Below are positions 7,048-15,225 of a DNA stretch of 47,212 nucleotides, in pieces. The stretch spans positions 1 to 47,212 of the forward strand of contig CAZILH010000005.1 in NCBI GenBank assembly GCA_964540095.1, written 5' to 3'. Every line of letters starts with the position of its first letter. Within the stretch, counting starts at the first letter, position 1. Both the position numbers and the translations under genes were made by a program. The notes below the pieces were generated by a model. The model saw nothing but the letters and a program-made list of their open reading frames with translations, did no database searches and was not told where the DNA came from. Source of the DNA: CALMZN01 sp964540095 (GTDB taxonomy: Bacteria > Patescibacteriota > Patescibacteriia > UBA1558 > GWA2-36-10).

Positions 7048-7824
7048 ATGCCTAATTTAGAATTAGTAAAAAAAATACGCCTAGCCACTGGCGCTGGCAT
7101 GTCTGATATCAACAAAGCTTTGAATGAGGCCAATGGTGATGAGACCAAAGCTGTAGAAATATTACGTAAAGCTGGACAGAAAATTGCTGCCAAAAAAGCT
7201 GAACGCCAGATCAAAGAAGGCGCTATTGTTTTTGCTGTTGAGGGTAAAAAATTAGCTGTCGTTGGTTTGGGCTGTGAAACAGATTTTGTGGCTCTAAACA
7301 AGGACTTCATAAATAGCGTCCAAGAGCTAGCCCAAGAATTGTTGAAAAGAGGCAAGGCTGATTTTCAAACTTGGGCAGCTGATAAAATTCAGAATGATTT
7401 TATTGTCAAAATCGGTGAAAATTTGCAGTTGGCTAATTTTGATTTGATTGAAGCCGATATTATGGGTAGCTATTTGCATTCCAACCGCAAAGTAGCCGCT
7501 GTAGTCACTCTCCGGTCGGGGACAGCTGACATTGCCAAAGATGTGGCCATGCATACGGCTGCTATGTCGCCAAAATATTTACGTCCGGAAGATGTGCCCG
7601 CCGAAATAGTGGCCAAAGAAAAAGAAATCTATACTGAACAGTTGAAAAACGAAGGCAAACCAGAAGCCATGTGGGAAAAAATAATGCCCGGCAAAATTGC
7701 CAAATTTTATTCGGAAGTTTGCTTGCTTAAGCAAATCTATGTCAAAGATGATAAACAGACCATTGAGCAGTATTTGCAAGCTAACAAAGCGGAAATTGAT
7801 AAATTTTTTTACTACTCGTTGTAA
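7048..7824 (+). CDS. tsf: Translation elongation factor Ts
   Basis: 258 residues. EF-Ts exchanges GDP for GTP on EF-Tu. The N-terminal UBA-like module (LVKKIRLATGAGMSDINKAL, residues 5-24) is followed by the core dimerisation domain with the conserved block GLGCETDFVALNKDF around residues 75-89 and the MHTAAMSPKYL block. It lies downstream of rpsB, separated by 73 bases of A/T-rich sequence with small inverted repeats, and a terminator follows the stop. Start ATG is not preceded by a clear ribosome binding site, as in most host genes here. Confidence 0.95.
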   Translation: MPNLELVKKIRLATGAGMSDINKALNEANGDETKAVEILRKAGQKIAAKKAERQIKEGAIVFAVEGKKLAVVGLGCETDFVALNKDFINSVQELAQELLKRGKADFQTWAADKIQNDFIVKIGENLQLANFDLIEADIMGSYLHSNRKVAAVVTLRSGTADIAKDVAMHTAAMSPKYLRPEDVPAEIVAKEKEIYTEQLKNEGKPEAMWEKIMPGKIAKFYSEVCLLKQIYVKDDKQTIEQYLQANKAEIDKFFYYSL

Positions 7825-7826
7825 GA

Positions 7827-7860
7827 TAAAAAGCCATCCTATTTATTGGGGTGGTTTTTT
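7827..7860 (+). terminator. Terminator of rpsB-tsf
   Basis: AAGCCATCC pairs with GGGGTGGTT across an AT loop and is followed by a T6 run. Confidence 0.75.
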
Positions 7861-7868
7861 GGGGTCCC

Positions 7869-7897
7869 TTGTTATTATTCCCACTATTTGGCATAAT
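7869..7897 (+). promoter_or_regulatory. Promoter of the PSP1-domain gene
   Basis: TTGTTA (7869-7874), 17 bases, CATAAT (7892-7897). The start of transcription would lie about 15 bases before the ATG. Confidence 0.5.
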
Positions 7898-7918
7898 GCT
7901 AGTGATTAATACATATAT

Positions 7919-8764
7919 ATGCATTTGGCTAAAATACAATTTCATAAACTAGAAAAAGAATATTTTTTCTTGCCCGAGTTCAGCGAAGACCAGCGATATG
8001 AGGTCAAAGTCAATGATCAGGTAATTACTGACTCTGCTTTGGGTCGGGATTTGGGCGTGGTGACAGAGCTTTTGGATTGCAATGACGCAGAAGTAGAAAA
8101 AATAAAAATAGCTCAAGCTAAAAGTATCGGTGATCTCAAAGCCCTGACTAGGCCAGCCAGAAAAAATGATTTGGAAAAAAACCAAGAAAATAAAGCTAAT
8201 TATGCTCAATATTTGAAGATTGCCCAAGACCTTTGCCAAAAACACAAGCTCAAAGAAATGAAGTTGATCGATGTTTCGGAGTCGCTGGATAATAGCCATT
8301 TGACTATTTATTTTATCTCCAACATCAGAGTTGATTTTCGTGATTTGGTTAAAGATTTGGCCAGTACTTTTCACGAAAAGATTCGCTTACAGCAGATTGG
8401 CGTCAGGGATGCCGCTAGAATTGGCGGTGATGTGGGATCTTGTGGCTTGCCCTTGTGTTGCAAAGCTTGGCTTTCGCGAATTGGCAAGGTCAATCCTGAC
8501 TGCATCAAGAATCAAGATTTGATGCACCGAGGAGTTGATCGTCTGACTGGCGTCTGTGGCCGTTTGAAGTGTTGTTTAAGATTCGAAGAAGAGAATTATA
8601 GATTTGCCGAAGGTCAGGCGCCAAAAATTGGCGATATTATAAAAACCAAGCTGGGCAGTGGTAAAGTTATGGAAGTATTTTTAGACAAACAAAGTGTTAT
8701 TTTGGAAATCAATGGTGAAACAGTGGAGTATCCTTATAGTGAAGAATTAAAATGTAAATATTAA
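7919..8764 (+). CDS. PSP1-domain protein (YaaT/RicT-like)
   Basis: 281 residues. The PSP1 C-terminal domain occurs in Bacillus YaaT (RicT), part of the Fe-S-bearing RicAFT complex that affects RNase Y-dependent RNA processing and development. The C-terminal half shows the family's Cys-rich signature: RIGGDVGSCGLPLCCKAWL (about residues 161-180), RLTGVCGRLKCCLRFE (about 208-223). The N-terminal 100 residues hold an Asp/Lys-rich linker. It stands as a single gene with promoter and weak terminator. Whether the RNA-processing role applies in this organism is inference; family assignment is firm. Confidence 0.88.
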   Translation: MHLAKIQFHKLEKEYFFLPEFSEDQRYEVKVNDQVITDSALGRDLGVVTELLDCNDAEVEKIKIAQAKSIGDLKALTRPARKNDLEKNQENKANYAQYLKIAQDLCQKHKLKEMKLIDVSESLDNSHLTIYFISNIRVDFRDLVKDLASTFHEKIRLQQIGVRDAARIGGDVGSCGLPLCCKAWLSRIGKVNPDCIKNQDLMHRGVDRLTGVCGRLKCCLRFEEENYRFAEGQAPKIGDIIKTKLGSGKVMEVFLDKQSVILEINGETVEYPYSEELKCKY

Positions 8765-8766
8765 GG

Positions 8767-8793
8767 CCACTCTTTTTATAAGAGCAGTTTTTT
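8767..8793 (+). terminator. Terminator of the PSP1 gene
   Basis: Short stem CTCTT/AAGAG (8770-8774 and 8780-8784) followed by CAGTTTTTT. It is weak but well placed. Confidence 0.5.
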
Positions 8794-8809
8794 GGTATAC
8801 TTAGGATGA

Positions 8810-8815
8810 TATAAT
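8810..8815 (+). promoter_or_regulatory. Extended -10 promoter element of gap
   Basis: TGATATAAT contains a consensus TATAAT (8810-8815) with the TGn extension. No good -35 box is visible. Confidence 0.5.
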
Positions 8816-8836
8816 TATTTAAAAGCTTAAAAATAT

Positions 8837-9838
8837 ATGGCAAAAATAAAAGTAGCAATCAATGGTTTTGGTCGCATTGGTCGGGCGGCTTTCAAAATAA
8901 TGTTGGATAGCTCCAAATACGAAGTAGTGGCGATCAATGATTTGGCTCCGGCTGACGCCTTGGCCTATCTTTTGAAATACGATACCATGTATGGCCGTTA
9001 TAACAAAAAAGTATCAGCCAAAGGTGATAATATTATCGTCAATGGCAAAAAATATCTAGTGACAGCCGTACCAGAGCCAGATAAATTGCCTTGGAAAAAA
9101 TTAAAAGTTGATGTGGTGTTGGAGTGCACTGGTCGTTTTGTCAAAAGCGAGCAAGCGGCTCTACATATCAAAGCCGGCGCCAAAAAAGTAATTATTTCTG
9201 CTCCAGCCAAGGGCTCTGATGTTATGACTTATTTGTTGGGTGTCAATGAGAAAAAATATAAAAATGAAAAAGTAATTTCCAATGCCTCTTGCACTACCAA
9301 TTGTATTGCTCCAGTGGCGCAAGTGATGGTAGATACTTTTGGAGTGGACAAAGCCATGATGACCACTATTCATTCCTATACAGCTGATCAACATTTGGTG
9401 GATAGTCCACACAAAGATTCGCGTCGCGGACGCACAGCTGCCCAAAACATTGTGCCAACCACTACGGGCGCGGCTATTGCCACCGGTCAAGTAATACCAG
9501 AGATGGAGGGTTTGTTTGATGGTCTGTCTATTCGCGTACCTACAGCGGTTGTTTCTTTGGCTGACTTTACTTTTGTGTTGAAAAAAAATGTGACTGTCGA
9601 GCAAGTAAATAAAGCTTTAATCAAAGCCAGTCAATCACCAAGAATGAAAAATATTTTAGGCGTCACTGCTGAGCCAGTAGTTTCTTCAGATTTTATCAAA
9701 GATTCACGCAGTTCTATAGTTGATTTGTCATTGACCAAAGTAGTAGGGGGTAATATGGTAAAAATTATTGCTTGGTATGACAATGAGTGGGGATATTCTT
9801 GCCGGCTAGTAGAGATGATTTGGCAAATTGCTAAATAA
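8837..9838 (+). CDS. gap: Glyceraldehyde-3-phosphate dehydrogenase
   Basis: 333 residues, standard length. It converts glyceraldehyde 3-phosphate, phosphate and NAD(P)+ to 1,3-bisphosphoglycerate in glycolysis. The N-terminal Rossmann motif INGFGRIGR (residues 8-16), the catalytic block SNASCTTNCIAPV with the active Cys near residue 152, the phosphate-site Thr region (IVPTTTGAA), and the C-terminal WYDNEWGYSCR are all present. It is a stand-alone gene with its own promoter and a strong terminator. Nothing unusual is seen. Confidence 0.97.
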   Translation: MAKIKVAINGFGRIGRAAFKIMLDSSKYEVVAINDLAPADALAYLLKYDTMYGRYNKKVSAKGDNIIVNGKKYLVTAVPEPDKLPWKKLKVDVVLECTGRFVKSEQAALHIKAGAKKVIISAPAKGSDVMTYLLGVNEKKYKNEKVISNASCTTNCIAPVAQVMVDTFGVDKAMMTTIHSYTADQHLVDSPHKDSRRGRTAAQNIVPTTTGAAIATGQVIPEMEGLFDGLSIRVPTAVVSLADFTFVLKKNVTVEQVNKALIKASQSPRMKNILGVTAEPVVSSDFIKDSRSSIVDLSLTKVVGGNMVKIIAWYDNEWGYSCRLVEMIWQIAK

Positions 9839-9842
9839 TTTT

Positions 9843-9870
9843 AAAAAATCGCCTCTAGGGCGATTTTTTG
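9843..9870 (+). terminator. Terminator of gap
   Basis: AAAAAATCGCC pairs with GGGCGATTTTTT across a TCTA loop; the descending arm carries the T-run. Confidence 0.85.
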
Positions 9871-9901
9871 ATATAATTATATATTATGTTATTATGCTAA
9901 T

Positions 9902-11284
9902 ATGTCTATAAATTTTTACAACAGCTTGAGTCGCAAAAAAGAGGAATTTAAGCCCATAAAAAAGGGTCAGGTAGGCCTTTATACTTGTGGTCCGACTGTT
10001 TATGATTATCCACATATTGGTAATTTTGTGCCTTATGTGTATTGGGATATTTTGAAACGTTTTTTGGTTTCCCAAAAGTATAAGATCAAGCATGTCATGA
10101 ATATCACTGATGTTGGGCATTTGACTAGTGATGCTGATAGCGGTGAGGATAAAATGGAAAAAGCCAAAAAGCGAGAAGGCAAATCTGCTTGGGAAATAGC
10201 CGACTACTATATAAATATTTTTGAGCAAGATGCCAAAAAATTAAACATAATAGCGCCAAGCAAAACTTTGCGAGCAACCAAAACCATCAAGGAGCAAATA
10301 GAGTTTGTAAAAATTTTAGATAAAAAAGGTTTTTTGTATAAAACTTCCGATGGTCTATATTTTGATACCAGCAAGATCAAAGATTATGGTATTTTAGGTA
10401 ATTTACAAAATGTTGATTTGCAAGAAGGAGCTAGAGTTGAAAAAAATAATGAAAAAAAACATTTGAGCGATTTTGCGGTCTGGAAATTTTCTCCAAAAGA
10501 CTCGCAACGCGATATGGAATGGGATTCACCTTGGGGTGTGGGATTTCCGGGTTGGCACTTGGAGTGCTCGGTGATGAGCCGCCTGACTTTGGGTGATACT
10601 TTTGATATTCACGCTGGCGGTATGGACCATCTGACTGTGCATCACCCCAATGAAATGGCGCAATCAGAAGCAGTCACTGGCAAACAGCAAGCCAATTATT
10701 GGTTGCACAATGCTTTTATGAAATTTGATAATCAAAAGATGTCCAAGTCCTTGGGCAACATCACTACTGTGGCTGACTTAGCCAAGAAAAAAATATCGCC
10801 ATTGGCTTATAGATATTTACTTTTGCAAAATCATTATCGCACGCCTTTGAATTTTTCTTGGGGATCACTGACCGCCGCGCAAACTGGTTTACAGAATATT
10901 GTAAAAAGTATTGCTACTCTGGATAAGCCCTCAAATCCTAGCAAAAAATATTTAGAGGAATTTTATCAAGCTTTGGGCGATGATTTGAATACTTCCAAGG
11001 CCATGGCTGTTTTACAACAGGCCTTGGCAAGCATTGAAGACGGGAGTATAAAATTAGCCACCATTTACAAAATGGATGAGGTATTGGGCTTGGATTTAAA
11101 AAATTTACGAAGCATGGCCTTACAAATACCAGAAATAGCTCAGGATTTATTAAAAAAGCGGGAAATAGCTAGACAAAATAAAGATTATAAATTAGCGGAT
11201 GATTTGCGTGAGCAATTGAAAACTTTGGGTGTAGAAGTAGAGGATACGAGTAAGGGACAGCAAGCTATAAATATCCAGTTTTAA
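9902..11284 (+). CDS. cysS: Cysteinyl-tRNA synthetase
   Basis: 460 residues. This class I synthetase charges tRNA-Cys. The first motif is TCGPTVYDYPHIGNF (residues 28-42, HIGH variant HIGN with the first zinc Cys), followed by the zinc ligands in WHLECSVMS and HHPNEMAQSEA, and KMSKS within NQKMSKSLGN near residue 280. The C-terminal anticodon-binding part is short, and ends with the REIARQNKDYKLADDLREQL helix common to the family. A TATTAT-like -10 box lies so close to the ATG that the mRNA may be nearly leaderless. The aminotransferase gene follows seven bases later in the same operon. Confidence 0.95.
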   Translation: MSINFYNSLSRKKEEFKPIKKGQVGLYTCGPTVYDYPHIGNFVPYVYWDILKRFLVSQKYKIKHVMNITDVGHLTSDADSGEDKMEKAKKREGKSAWEIADYYINIFEQDAKKLNIIAPSKTLRATKTIKEQIEFVKILDKKGFLYKTSDGLYFDTSKIKDYGILGNLQNVDLQEGARVEKNNEKKHLSDFAVWKFSPKDSQRDMEWDSPWGVGFPGWHLECSVMSRLTLGDTFDIHAGGMDHLTVHHPNEMAQSEAVTGKQQANYWLHNAFMKFDNQKMSKSLGNITTVADLAKKKISPLAYRYLLLQNHYRTPLNFSWGSLTAAQTGLQNIVKSIATLDKPSNPSKKYLEEFYQALGDDLNTSKAMAVLQQALASIEDGSIKLATIYKMDEVLGLDLKNLRSMALQIPEIAQDLLKKREIARQNKDYKLADDLREQLKTLGVEVEDTSKGQQAINIQF

Positions 11285-11291
11285 TTAAATC

Positions 11292-12311
11292 ATGTCACAG
11301 TTGATAATCAATCGTAACGAAAATTTATACGGCCCATCGCCTAAAGTTTTGGAAGTTATTAGAAATTTTTCAGCGGCTAATATTAGTCATTACCAAGAGG
11401 GTTATTACAACTCACCTTTAGCTCAAAAAATATCCGTGCAATTCGGTCTGCCCGAAGAACAGGTGATCATTTTCTACGGCTTGGAAGATTTTTTTAGAAA
11501 TTTATTTTTGCAACTTGACTCCCAGCAAGATTCTATTTTGGTCAACCAATGGCATTTTGCTTATTTCAAAAAATACGCTGATTTTTTAGGGCTTAATTTT
11601 TTGGAATTTAGGATGATTGAAAATGACAGGGATTTTTCTTTTGATATTGATGATTGTCTGAAATTATACCAAAAACACCAGTCCAAAATATTAATACTAA
11701 CATCGCCCAATAATCCCACTGGCAATGTTTTGCTTTTTCAGGATTTAGAAAAAGTATTAGCCAATATTACCAAAGACACCTTGTTGATATTGGATGAGGC
11801 CTATTATGGCTATGATAAAAATTATCAAGCAGATAAATATATTGAGCTTTTGAAAAAATATCCCAATCTGTTGATAGTCAGAACATTTTCCAAATATTAT
11901 GCTTTGGCTGGCTTACGCATTGGTTATGCTCTGGTGGGCAAACAAGCCAAAGATGTGATAGCTTACCAGCATCGTTATTTGGGCTTTAGCACTATTTTGG
12001 AAAAAGCGGCCTTGGCTGCTTTGGATTCAGCTAGCTATTATGAAGAAACAGCCCAAAAAATTATTAAAGATAGAGATTGGTTGATAGAGCAGGTGCGGAC
12101 TTTGACTAATTTTAAAATTTTTGACTCCCAAACTAATTTTGTTTTGGTAAAAGTAAATGAAAAAATAATAAACAAATTAAAAGAATCAATAGCCAAAGAA
12201 GATTTTACGATTGCTTTATTTTTGGCGGACAATATGATGCGAGTTTCTATTGGCTTGCCAGAACACAACAAAAGATTTTTTGAAATTTTGAAAAATATTG
12301 ATATTTTATAA
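11292..12311 (+). CDS. PLP-dependent aminotransferase, HisC/CobD-like
   Basis: 339 residues, fold type I class I/II aminotransferase closest in pattern to histidinol-phosphate aminotransferases. Visible landmarks: NRNENLYGPSP at the start, SPNNPTGN near residue 138, LDEAYYGY, and the PLP lysine in RTFSKYYALAGLRIGYA near residue 203. The C-terminal MRVSIG Arg that binds the substrate carboxylate is present. No histidine or cobalamin pathway genes are near, so the true substrate is open; broad use for amino-acid interconversion is possible. It is the second gene after cysS and is followed by a perfect-stem terminator. Confidence 0.85.
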   Translation: MSQLIINRNENLYGPSPKVLEVIRNFSAANISHYQEGYYNSPLAQKISVQFGLPEEQVIIFYGLEDFFRNLFLQLDSQQDSILVNQWHFAYFKKYADFLGLNFLEFRMIENDRDFSFDIDDCLKLYQKHQSKILILTSPNNPTGNVLLFQDLEKVLANITKDTLLILDEAYYGYDKNYQADKYIELLKKYPNLLIVRTFSKYYALAGLRIGYALVGKQAKDVIAYQHRYLGFSTILEKAALAALDSASYYEETAQKIIKDRDWLIEQVRTLTNFKIFDSQTNFVLVKVNEKIINKLKESIAKEDFTIALFLADNMMRVSIGLPEHNKRFFEILKNIDIL

Positions 12312-12321
12312 GTGGTATTTT

Positions 12322-12357
12322 AACCTTCGAGGTTGCTCCAACCTCGAAGGTTGTTTT
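12322..12357 (+). terminator. Terminator of cysS-aminotransferase operon
   Basis: A perfect 14-bp stem, AACCTTCGAGGTTG (12322-12335) with its complement (12339-12352), CTC loop, followed by GTTTTG. Confidence 0.85.
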
Positions 12358-12368
12358 GATTGCGTTTC

Positions 12369-12396
12369 TTGACAAAAAAGCCATCAGTGTTAGTAT
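12369..12396 (+). promoter_or_regulatory. Promoter of the structured RNA
   Basis: Consensus TTGACA (12369-12374), 16 bases, TAGTAT (12391-12396). The expected start falls on the GGGG at 12400-12403. Confidence 0.7.
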
Positions 12397-12399
12397 CTT

Positions 12400-12670
12400 G
12401 GGGTAAGGTAGCGTCTGGTTGCCTGAAAGCGGTGCCGCTCTGCTGCGCGCATACAGTTGGCTCAGGCCGCGATTAAGCCAATCAGGCGCTACCCCAATCG
12501 AACACTCTTTTGTTCCCGAATACGCTGGCGCTGTCCATGGACTTCCGCTGCACTCCCTCCAAACCCCCGCAGTGTCCAAGCCCAGGGCATCTTAGGAGGG
12601 TATCAATCCCTCCCGCCAGCGTTCCTTTGTGGGGCCCGTTGCTTTCGAAGCGCGGGTCCCTTTTCTATTT
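12400..12670 (+). ncRNA. GC-rich structured RNA of unknown family, about 265 nt
   Basis: This stretch is far richer in GC than its surroundings, has no credible reading frame, and is bracketed by a promoter and an intrinsic terminator. Domain A: TTGGGGTA and GCG (12398-12413) pair with CGCTACCCCAA (12487-12497), continued by CTGGTTGCCTGA-type pairing with CCAATCAGG and inner hairpins. A small hairpin GAACA/TGTTC lies at 12500-12515. Domain B: ACGCTGGCG (12522-12530) pairs with CGCCAGCGT (12614-12622) and encloses GGAGGG/CCCTCC. I find none of the signature sequences of tmRNA, RNase P RNA, SRP RNA or a T-box. It lies upstream of trpS but has its own terminator. Confidence 0.7.
12631..12670 (+). 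terminator. Terminator of the structured RNA
   Basis: GGGGCCCG...GCTT-TCG-AAGC...CGGGTCCC (12631-12660) followed by TTTTCTATTT. Confidence 0.85.
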
Positions 12671-12720
12671 ATTTGACAAAAAAGTTAACTATATACAGTG
12701 GATGATTTATTCCCAAAATT

Positions 12721-12749
12721 TTGACTGAAAAAATATTTTATTGTATTAT
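12721..12749 (+). promoter_or_regulatory. Promoter of trpS1
   Basis: TTGACT (12721-12726), 17 bases, TATTAT (12744-12749). A further TTGACA lies at about 12673 without a convincing partner. Confidence 0.6.
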
Positions 12750-12776
12750 TCAGGCAATATCAAATAAGAATGTAAT

Positions 12777-13820
12777 ATGTCTAAGCAAGAAAATTCAGCA
12801 AAAAAAGAGCGTATTTTAACTGGTATGCGACCAACTGGTAGTCTTCATTTAGGGCACTATGTTGGTGCTTTGGAAAACTGGGTTAAATTGCAAGAAAAAT
12901 ATGATTGCCATTTTTTGATTGCGGACTACCAAGCGTTTGGTGATTATGCTGATAATATTTCAAAAATTAGGGATTCTGTTGTTCAAGTAGCTATGGATTG
13001 GTTGTCGGTAGGGTTAGATCCAAATAAAACAACTTTTGTAATTCAAAGTTATGTTCCAGAGCATGCAGAACTCGCCATGCTTTTAAGCATGATTACCCCC
13101 AAAGCAATGATTGATCGTAATCCGACCTTGAAAGACGAATCAGCTTTGCAAAAAGACATCTCTTTAGGTTTTTATAATTATCCAGCTAGTCAAGCGGCTG
13201 ATATTCTTTTGCCAAAAGCAAATTTAGTACCAGTTGGCGATGACCAATTACCACACATTGAGCTTACTCGTGAAATTGCCAGAAGATTTAATCGAATGTA
13301 TGGTGATATTTTTTCCTTACCCAATGCTTTAGTAGGCAGAGTGCCACGTTTAGTTGGTATTGATGGTAAAGCAAAAATGAGTAAGAGTTTGGGAAATTGT
13401 ATTTATTTATCCGATAGTCCAGAAATAGTTGAAAAAAAAGTGAAAAAAATGTTTACAGATCCTACTAGATTAAAAGCGACTGATCCTGGGCATATTGAAG
13501 GTAATGTTGTTTTTATTTACTTAGATGCTTTTTATCACGATACTGTAGAATTAGAAAATATAAAAAAAGAATATATTGCCGGAAAGATTAGTGATAGCGC
13601 GGTTAAGGGTATATTAACTGATTTATTAAATAAATTTTTAGAGCCAATTAGAGAGAAGAGAGCTTTTTATCAAGCTCATCCAGAAGTCGTTAGGAATGCC
13701 CTAATCAAGGGCACTCAAAAAGCTAAAAAAGTAGCTGCAGCAACTATGTTAGAAGTAAGGGAAGCCATGAAAATAACGGGTTATGAAGATATTAAAAATA
13801 TCAAAGAAATAATTTTATGA
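12777..13820 (+). CDS. trpS: Tryptophanyl-tRNA synthetase, copy 1
   Basis: 347 residues, class I synthetase charging tRNA-Trp. The N-terminal GMRPTGSLHLGHYVGALENW carries the HIGH-type motif LHLGHY (around residues 23-28); the second signature KMSKS is intact at residues 200-204. The block VPVGDDQLPHIELTREIARRFN is typical of bacterial TrpS. Codon use is AT-rich like the host genes, and the leader lacks a strong ribosome binding site, so this is the likely housekeeping copy. A second, more GC-rich trpS lies at 18139. A 22-codon frame overlaps its stop codon. The hairpin at 13898 probably ends the transcript. Confidence 0.95.
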   Translation: MSKQENSAKKERILTGMRPTGSLHLGHYVGALENWVKLQEKYDCHFLIADYQAFGDYADNISKIRDSVVQVAMDWLSVGLDPNKTTFVIQSYVPEHAELAMLLSMITPKAMIDRNPTLKDESALQKDISLGFYNYPASQAADILLPKANLVPVGDDQLPHIELTREIARRFNRMYGDIFSLPNALVGRVPRLVGIDGKAKMSKSLGNCIYLSDSPEIVEKKVKKMFTDPTRLKATDPGHIEGNVVFIYLDAFYHDTVELENIKKEYIAGKISDSAVKGILTDLLNKFLEPIREKRAFYQAHPEVVRNALIKGTQKAKKVAAATMLEVREAMKITGYEDIKNIKEIIL

Positions 13821-13885
13821 AGAATAAAACAATTATTGTTAATGTTTTGGGTGCTGATCAGCAAGTAGTAAGCGTCAAATTATAA
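13817..13885 (+). CDS. Possible 22-residue ORF overlapping trpS1 stop
   Basis: ATGA overlap with the trpS1 stop codon, then a short frame of 22 codons beginning MKNKTIIVNVLGADQQ and ending in TAA. The overlap and the beta-strand-like start suggest either a translationally coupled small protein or the 5' remnant of a longer gene lost from here. There is no independent ribosome binding site. Low confidence. Confidence 0.25.
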   Translation: MKNKTIIVNVLGADQQVVSVKL

Positions 13886-13897
13886 TATTAAAAATCG

Positions 13898-13930
13898 GCC
13901 AGCCGTGTCAAACGCGGTTGGCACTTGTGT
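13898..13930 (+). terminator. Probable terminator after trpS1
   Basis: GCCAGCCGTG (13898-13907) pairs with CGCGGTTGGC (13913-13922) through G-U pairs, loop TCAAA. The following tract ACTTGTGTT is only moderately T-rich. Confidence 0.5.
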
Positions 13931-13937
13931 TGACATG

Positions 13938-13966
13938 TTCAGTGCTGCGTGCTTCACTGGTATAGT
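13938..13966 (+). promoter_or_regulatory. Extended -10 promoter of the M20 peptidase
   Basis: TGGTATAGT contains TATAGT (13961-13966) with TGn; a poor -35 (TTCAGT, 13938-13943) stands 17 bases upstream. Confidence 0.45.
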
Positions 13967-14023
13967 CTTCCACAATGTACCTTGAAAAAAAGTTGTAACA
14001 AACCGTAAACCGGAGGTTTTAGC

Positions 14024-15166
14024 ATGAACTCAGTAAACCGTGTAAGATTGATTGATGTTTTTCTAACTTTGGTGAGAATTTTGAGTCCTTCCAGCCACGA
14101 GGAGGAGTTTGCTATTTTTTTGATCCAAAAGCTTGAAAAAATGGGGTTAGTTGTCGTTCGGGATATGTATGGAAATATTGTTGCGAAATTAAATGGTCTC
14201 GGTAAACCGATGGTACTTTGCGCTCATCTTGATACCGTCGAAGTTGGCGGTAATAGTATAAGTGTCGTTTCTCGGGACGGTATGATTACTAGCGATGGCA
14301 CGACAATTCTTGGAGCCGATAATAAAGATTCTATTGCGGCCATCATTGAAGCATTAACCGTAATTATTGAAAATAATATTCCCCATCGCTCGGTTGAGGT
14401 TGTTTTGACCAGAGAAGAGGAGCTCATTTCTCGCGGAGCAAAGAATTTAGACTTTTCTTTGATTGCTGGTGAAGAATGTGTTATTTCCGATATTTCAGCG
14501 CCATATGGTCTAATCGCTTTGAGTGCCCCATATAATTATAAGTTTAATATTGTTGTTCATGGCAAACGTAGTCATGTCAAAGAACCGGAAAATGGTGTCA
14601 ATGTTCTCAAAATCTTAGCCAGAGCTATCGAGGTTGAGAACATGCCGTTGGGTAGGGTGGGAGAGGTAACAACCGTCAATATCGCTTATCAGTATTTGGG
14701 GCTGGAGGGCGTTATTAATAGAGGCGGCATCAGTCCTGCCGAATTAGGTCTTCTTGGTCGTAATACCATTCCGGATCTGTGTGTGGTTCACGGAGAAGTA
14801 AGAAGTCTTGATGGCAGTGCGCTCAGCAATGTTTTGGTGGCGATTGAGCAGGCATTTAAGGTGGCCACTTCTCATTTTGGTGGTAGTATGGAATTTGATC
14901 ACGAAAAGTTAGCCGATGGTTATCTTTATCATCAAGACGATCCTTTAGTTGCCAGAGTTAGAACCATTTTTCAGCAACAGGGTGTGGAACCACAATTTTT
15001 CCATTCCATTGGTGGTTCGGATGCCAACTTTTTGATTGAGCATGGACTGAAATCATTGGTCATTAGTTCAGCTCATAGAGATAATCATCAGAAATCAGAA
15101 TATGTGGTGGTTGATGAATTGGTTCTGCTAGCTGATTTCTATCTTAGGTTACTGGTTTGTTCATAG
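14024..15166 (+). CDS. M20-family aminopeptidase, peptidase T-like
   Basis: 380 residues. M20 peptidases are two-zinc enzymes; peptidase T-like members release N-terminal residues from tripeptides. Zinc and catalytic blocks: CAHLDTVE (residues 66-73), DGTTILGADNKDSIAAI (near 93-109), the catalytic Glu pair in LTREEEL, and SSAHRDNH near the C-terminus; GGSDANFLIEHG matches the family. The dimerisation lid occupies about residues 170-290. The start follows CCGGAGG, a strong ribosome binding site. It is a single-gene unit with its own promoter and terminator, and its codons are less AT-rich than those of adjacent trpS1. It may recycle peptides for amino acids in a scavenging organism. Confidence 0.85.
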   Translation: MNSVNRVRLIDVFLTLVRILSPSSHEEEFAIFLIQKLEKMGLVVVRDMYGNIVAKLNGLGKPMVLCAHLDTVEVGGNSISVVSRDGMITSDGTTILGADNKDSIAAIIEALTVIIENNIPHRSVEVVLTREEELISRGAKNLDFSLIAGEECVISDISAPYGLIALSAPYNYKFNIVVHGKRSHVKEPENGVNVLKILARAIEVENMPLGRVGEVTTVNIAYQYLGLEGVINRGGISPAELGLLGRNTIPDLCVVHGEVRSLDGSALSNVLVAIEQAFKVATSHFGGSMEFDHEKLADGYLYHQDDPLVARVRTIFQQQGVEPQFFHSIGGSDANFLIEHGLKSLVISSAHRDNHQKSEYVVVDELVLLADFYLRLLVCS

Positions 15167-15177
15167 TTGAGTTTCAC

Positions 15178-15225
15178 AAAACCGACGTGTTTGCAACAGC
15201 ACTTGCAATAACGTCGGTTTTTATT
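15178..15225. terminator. Bidirectional terminator between M20 peptidase and btpA-like gene
   Basis: AAAACCGACGT (15178-15188) pairs with ACGTCGGTTTT (15211-15221) across a 22-base loop. T-runs exist on both sides; the btpA-like stop codon lies at its right foot. Confidence 0.8.

Noticed and set aside
12400..12670. T-box leader, tmRNA, RNase P RNA or SRP RNA for the GC-rich RNA
   Set aside because: TTTGTGGGGCCCG near the end only loosely resembles a T-box and UGGG would not match the Trp discriminator. No tag frame or TTCGA T-arm (tmRNA), no GAGGAAAGTCC-type core (RNase P), and no GGTCAGG...GGAAGG...GCAGC loop (SRP) were found on either strand.
12247..12728. Several 70-110 codon frames in the aminotransferase-trpS1 gap
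   Set aside because: They overlap the structured RNA, have mixed low-plausibility composition and lack start signals.
13930..13935. TTGACA as -35 box of the M20 peptidase
   Set aside because: The nearest good -10 (TATAGT) is 25 bases away, too far; the extended -10 is the better explanation.
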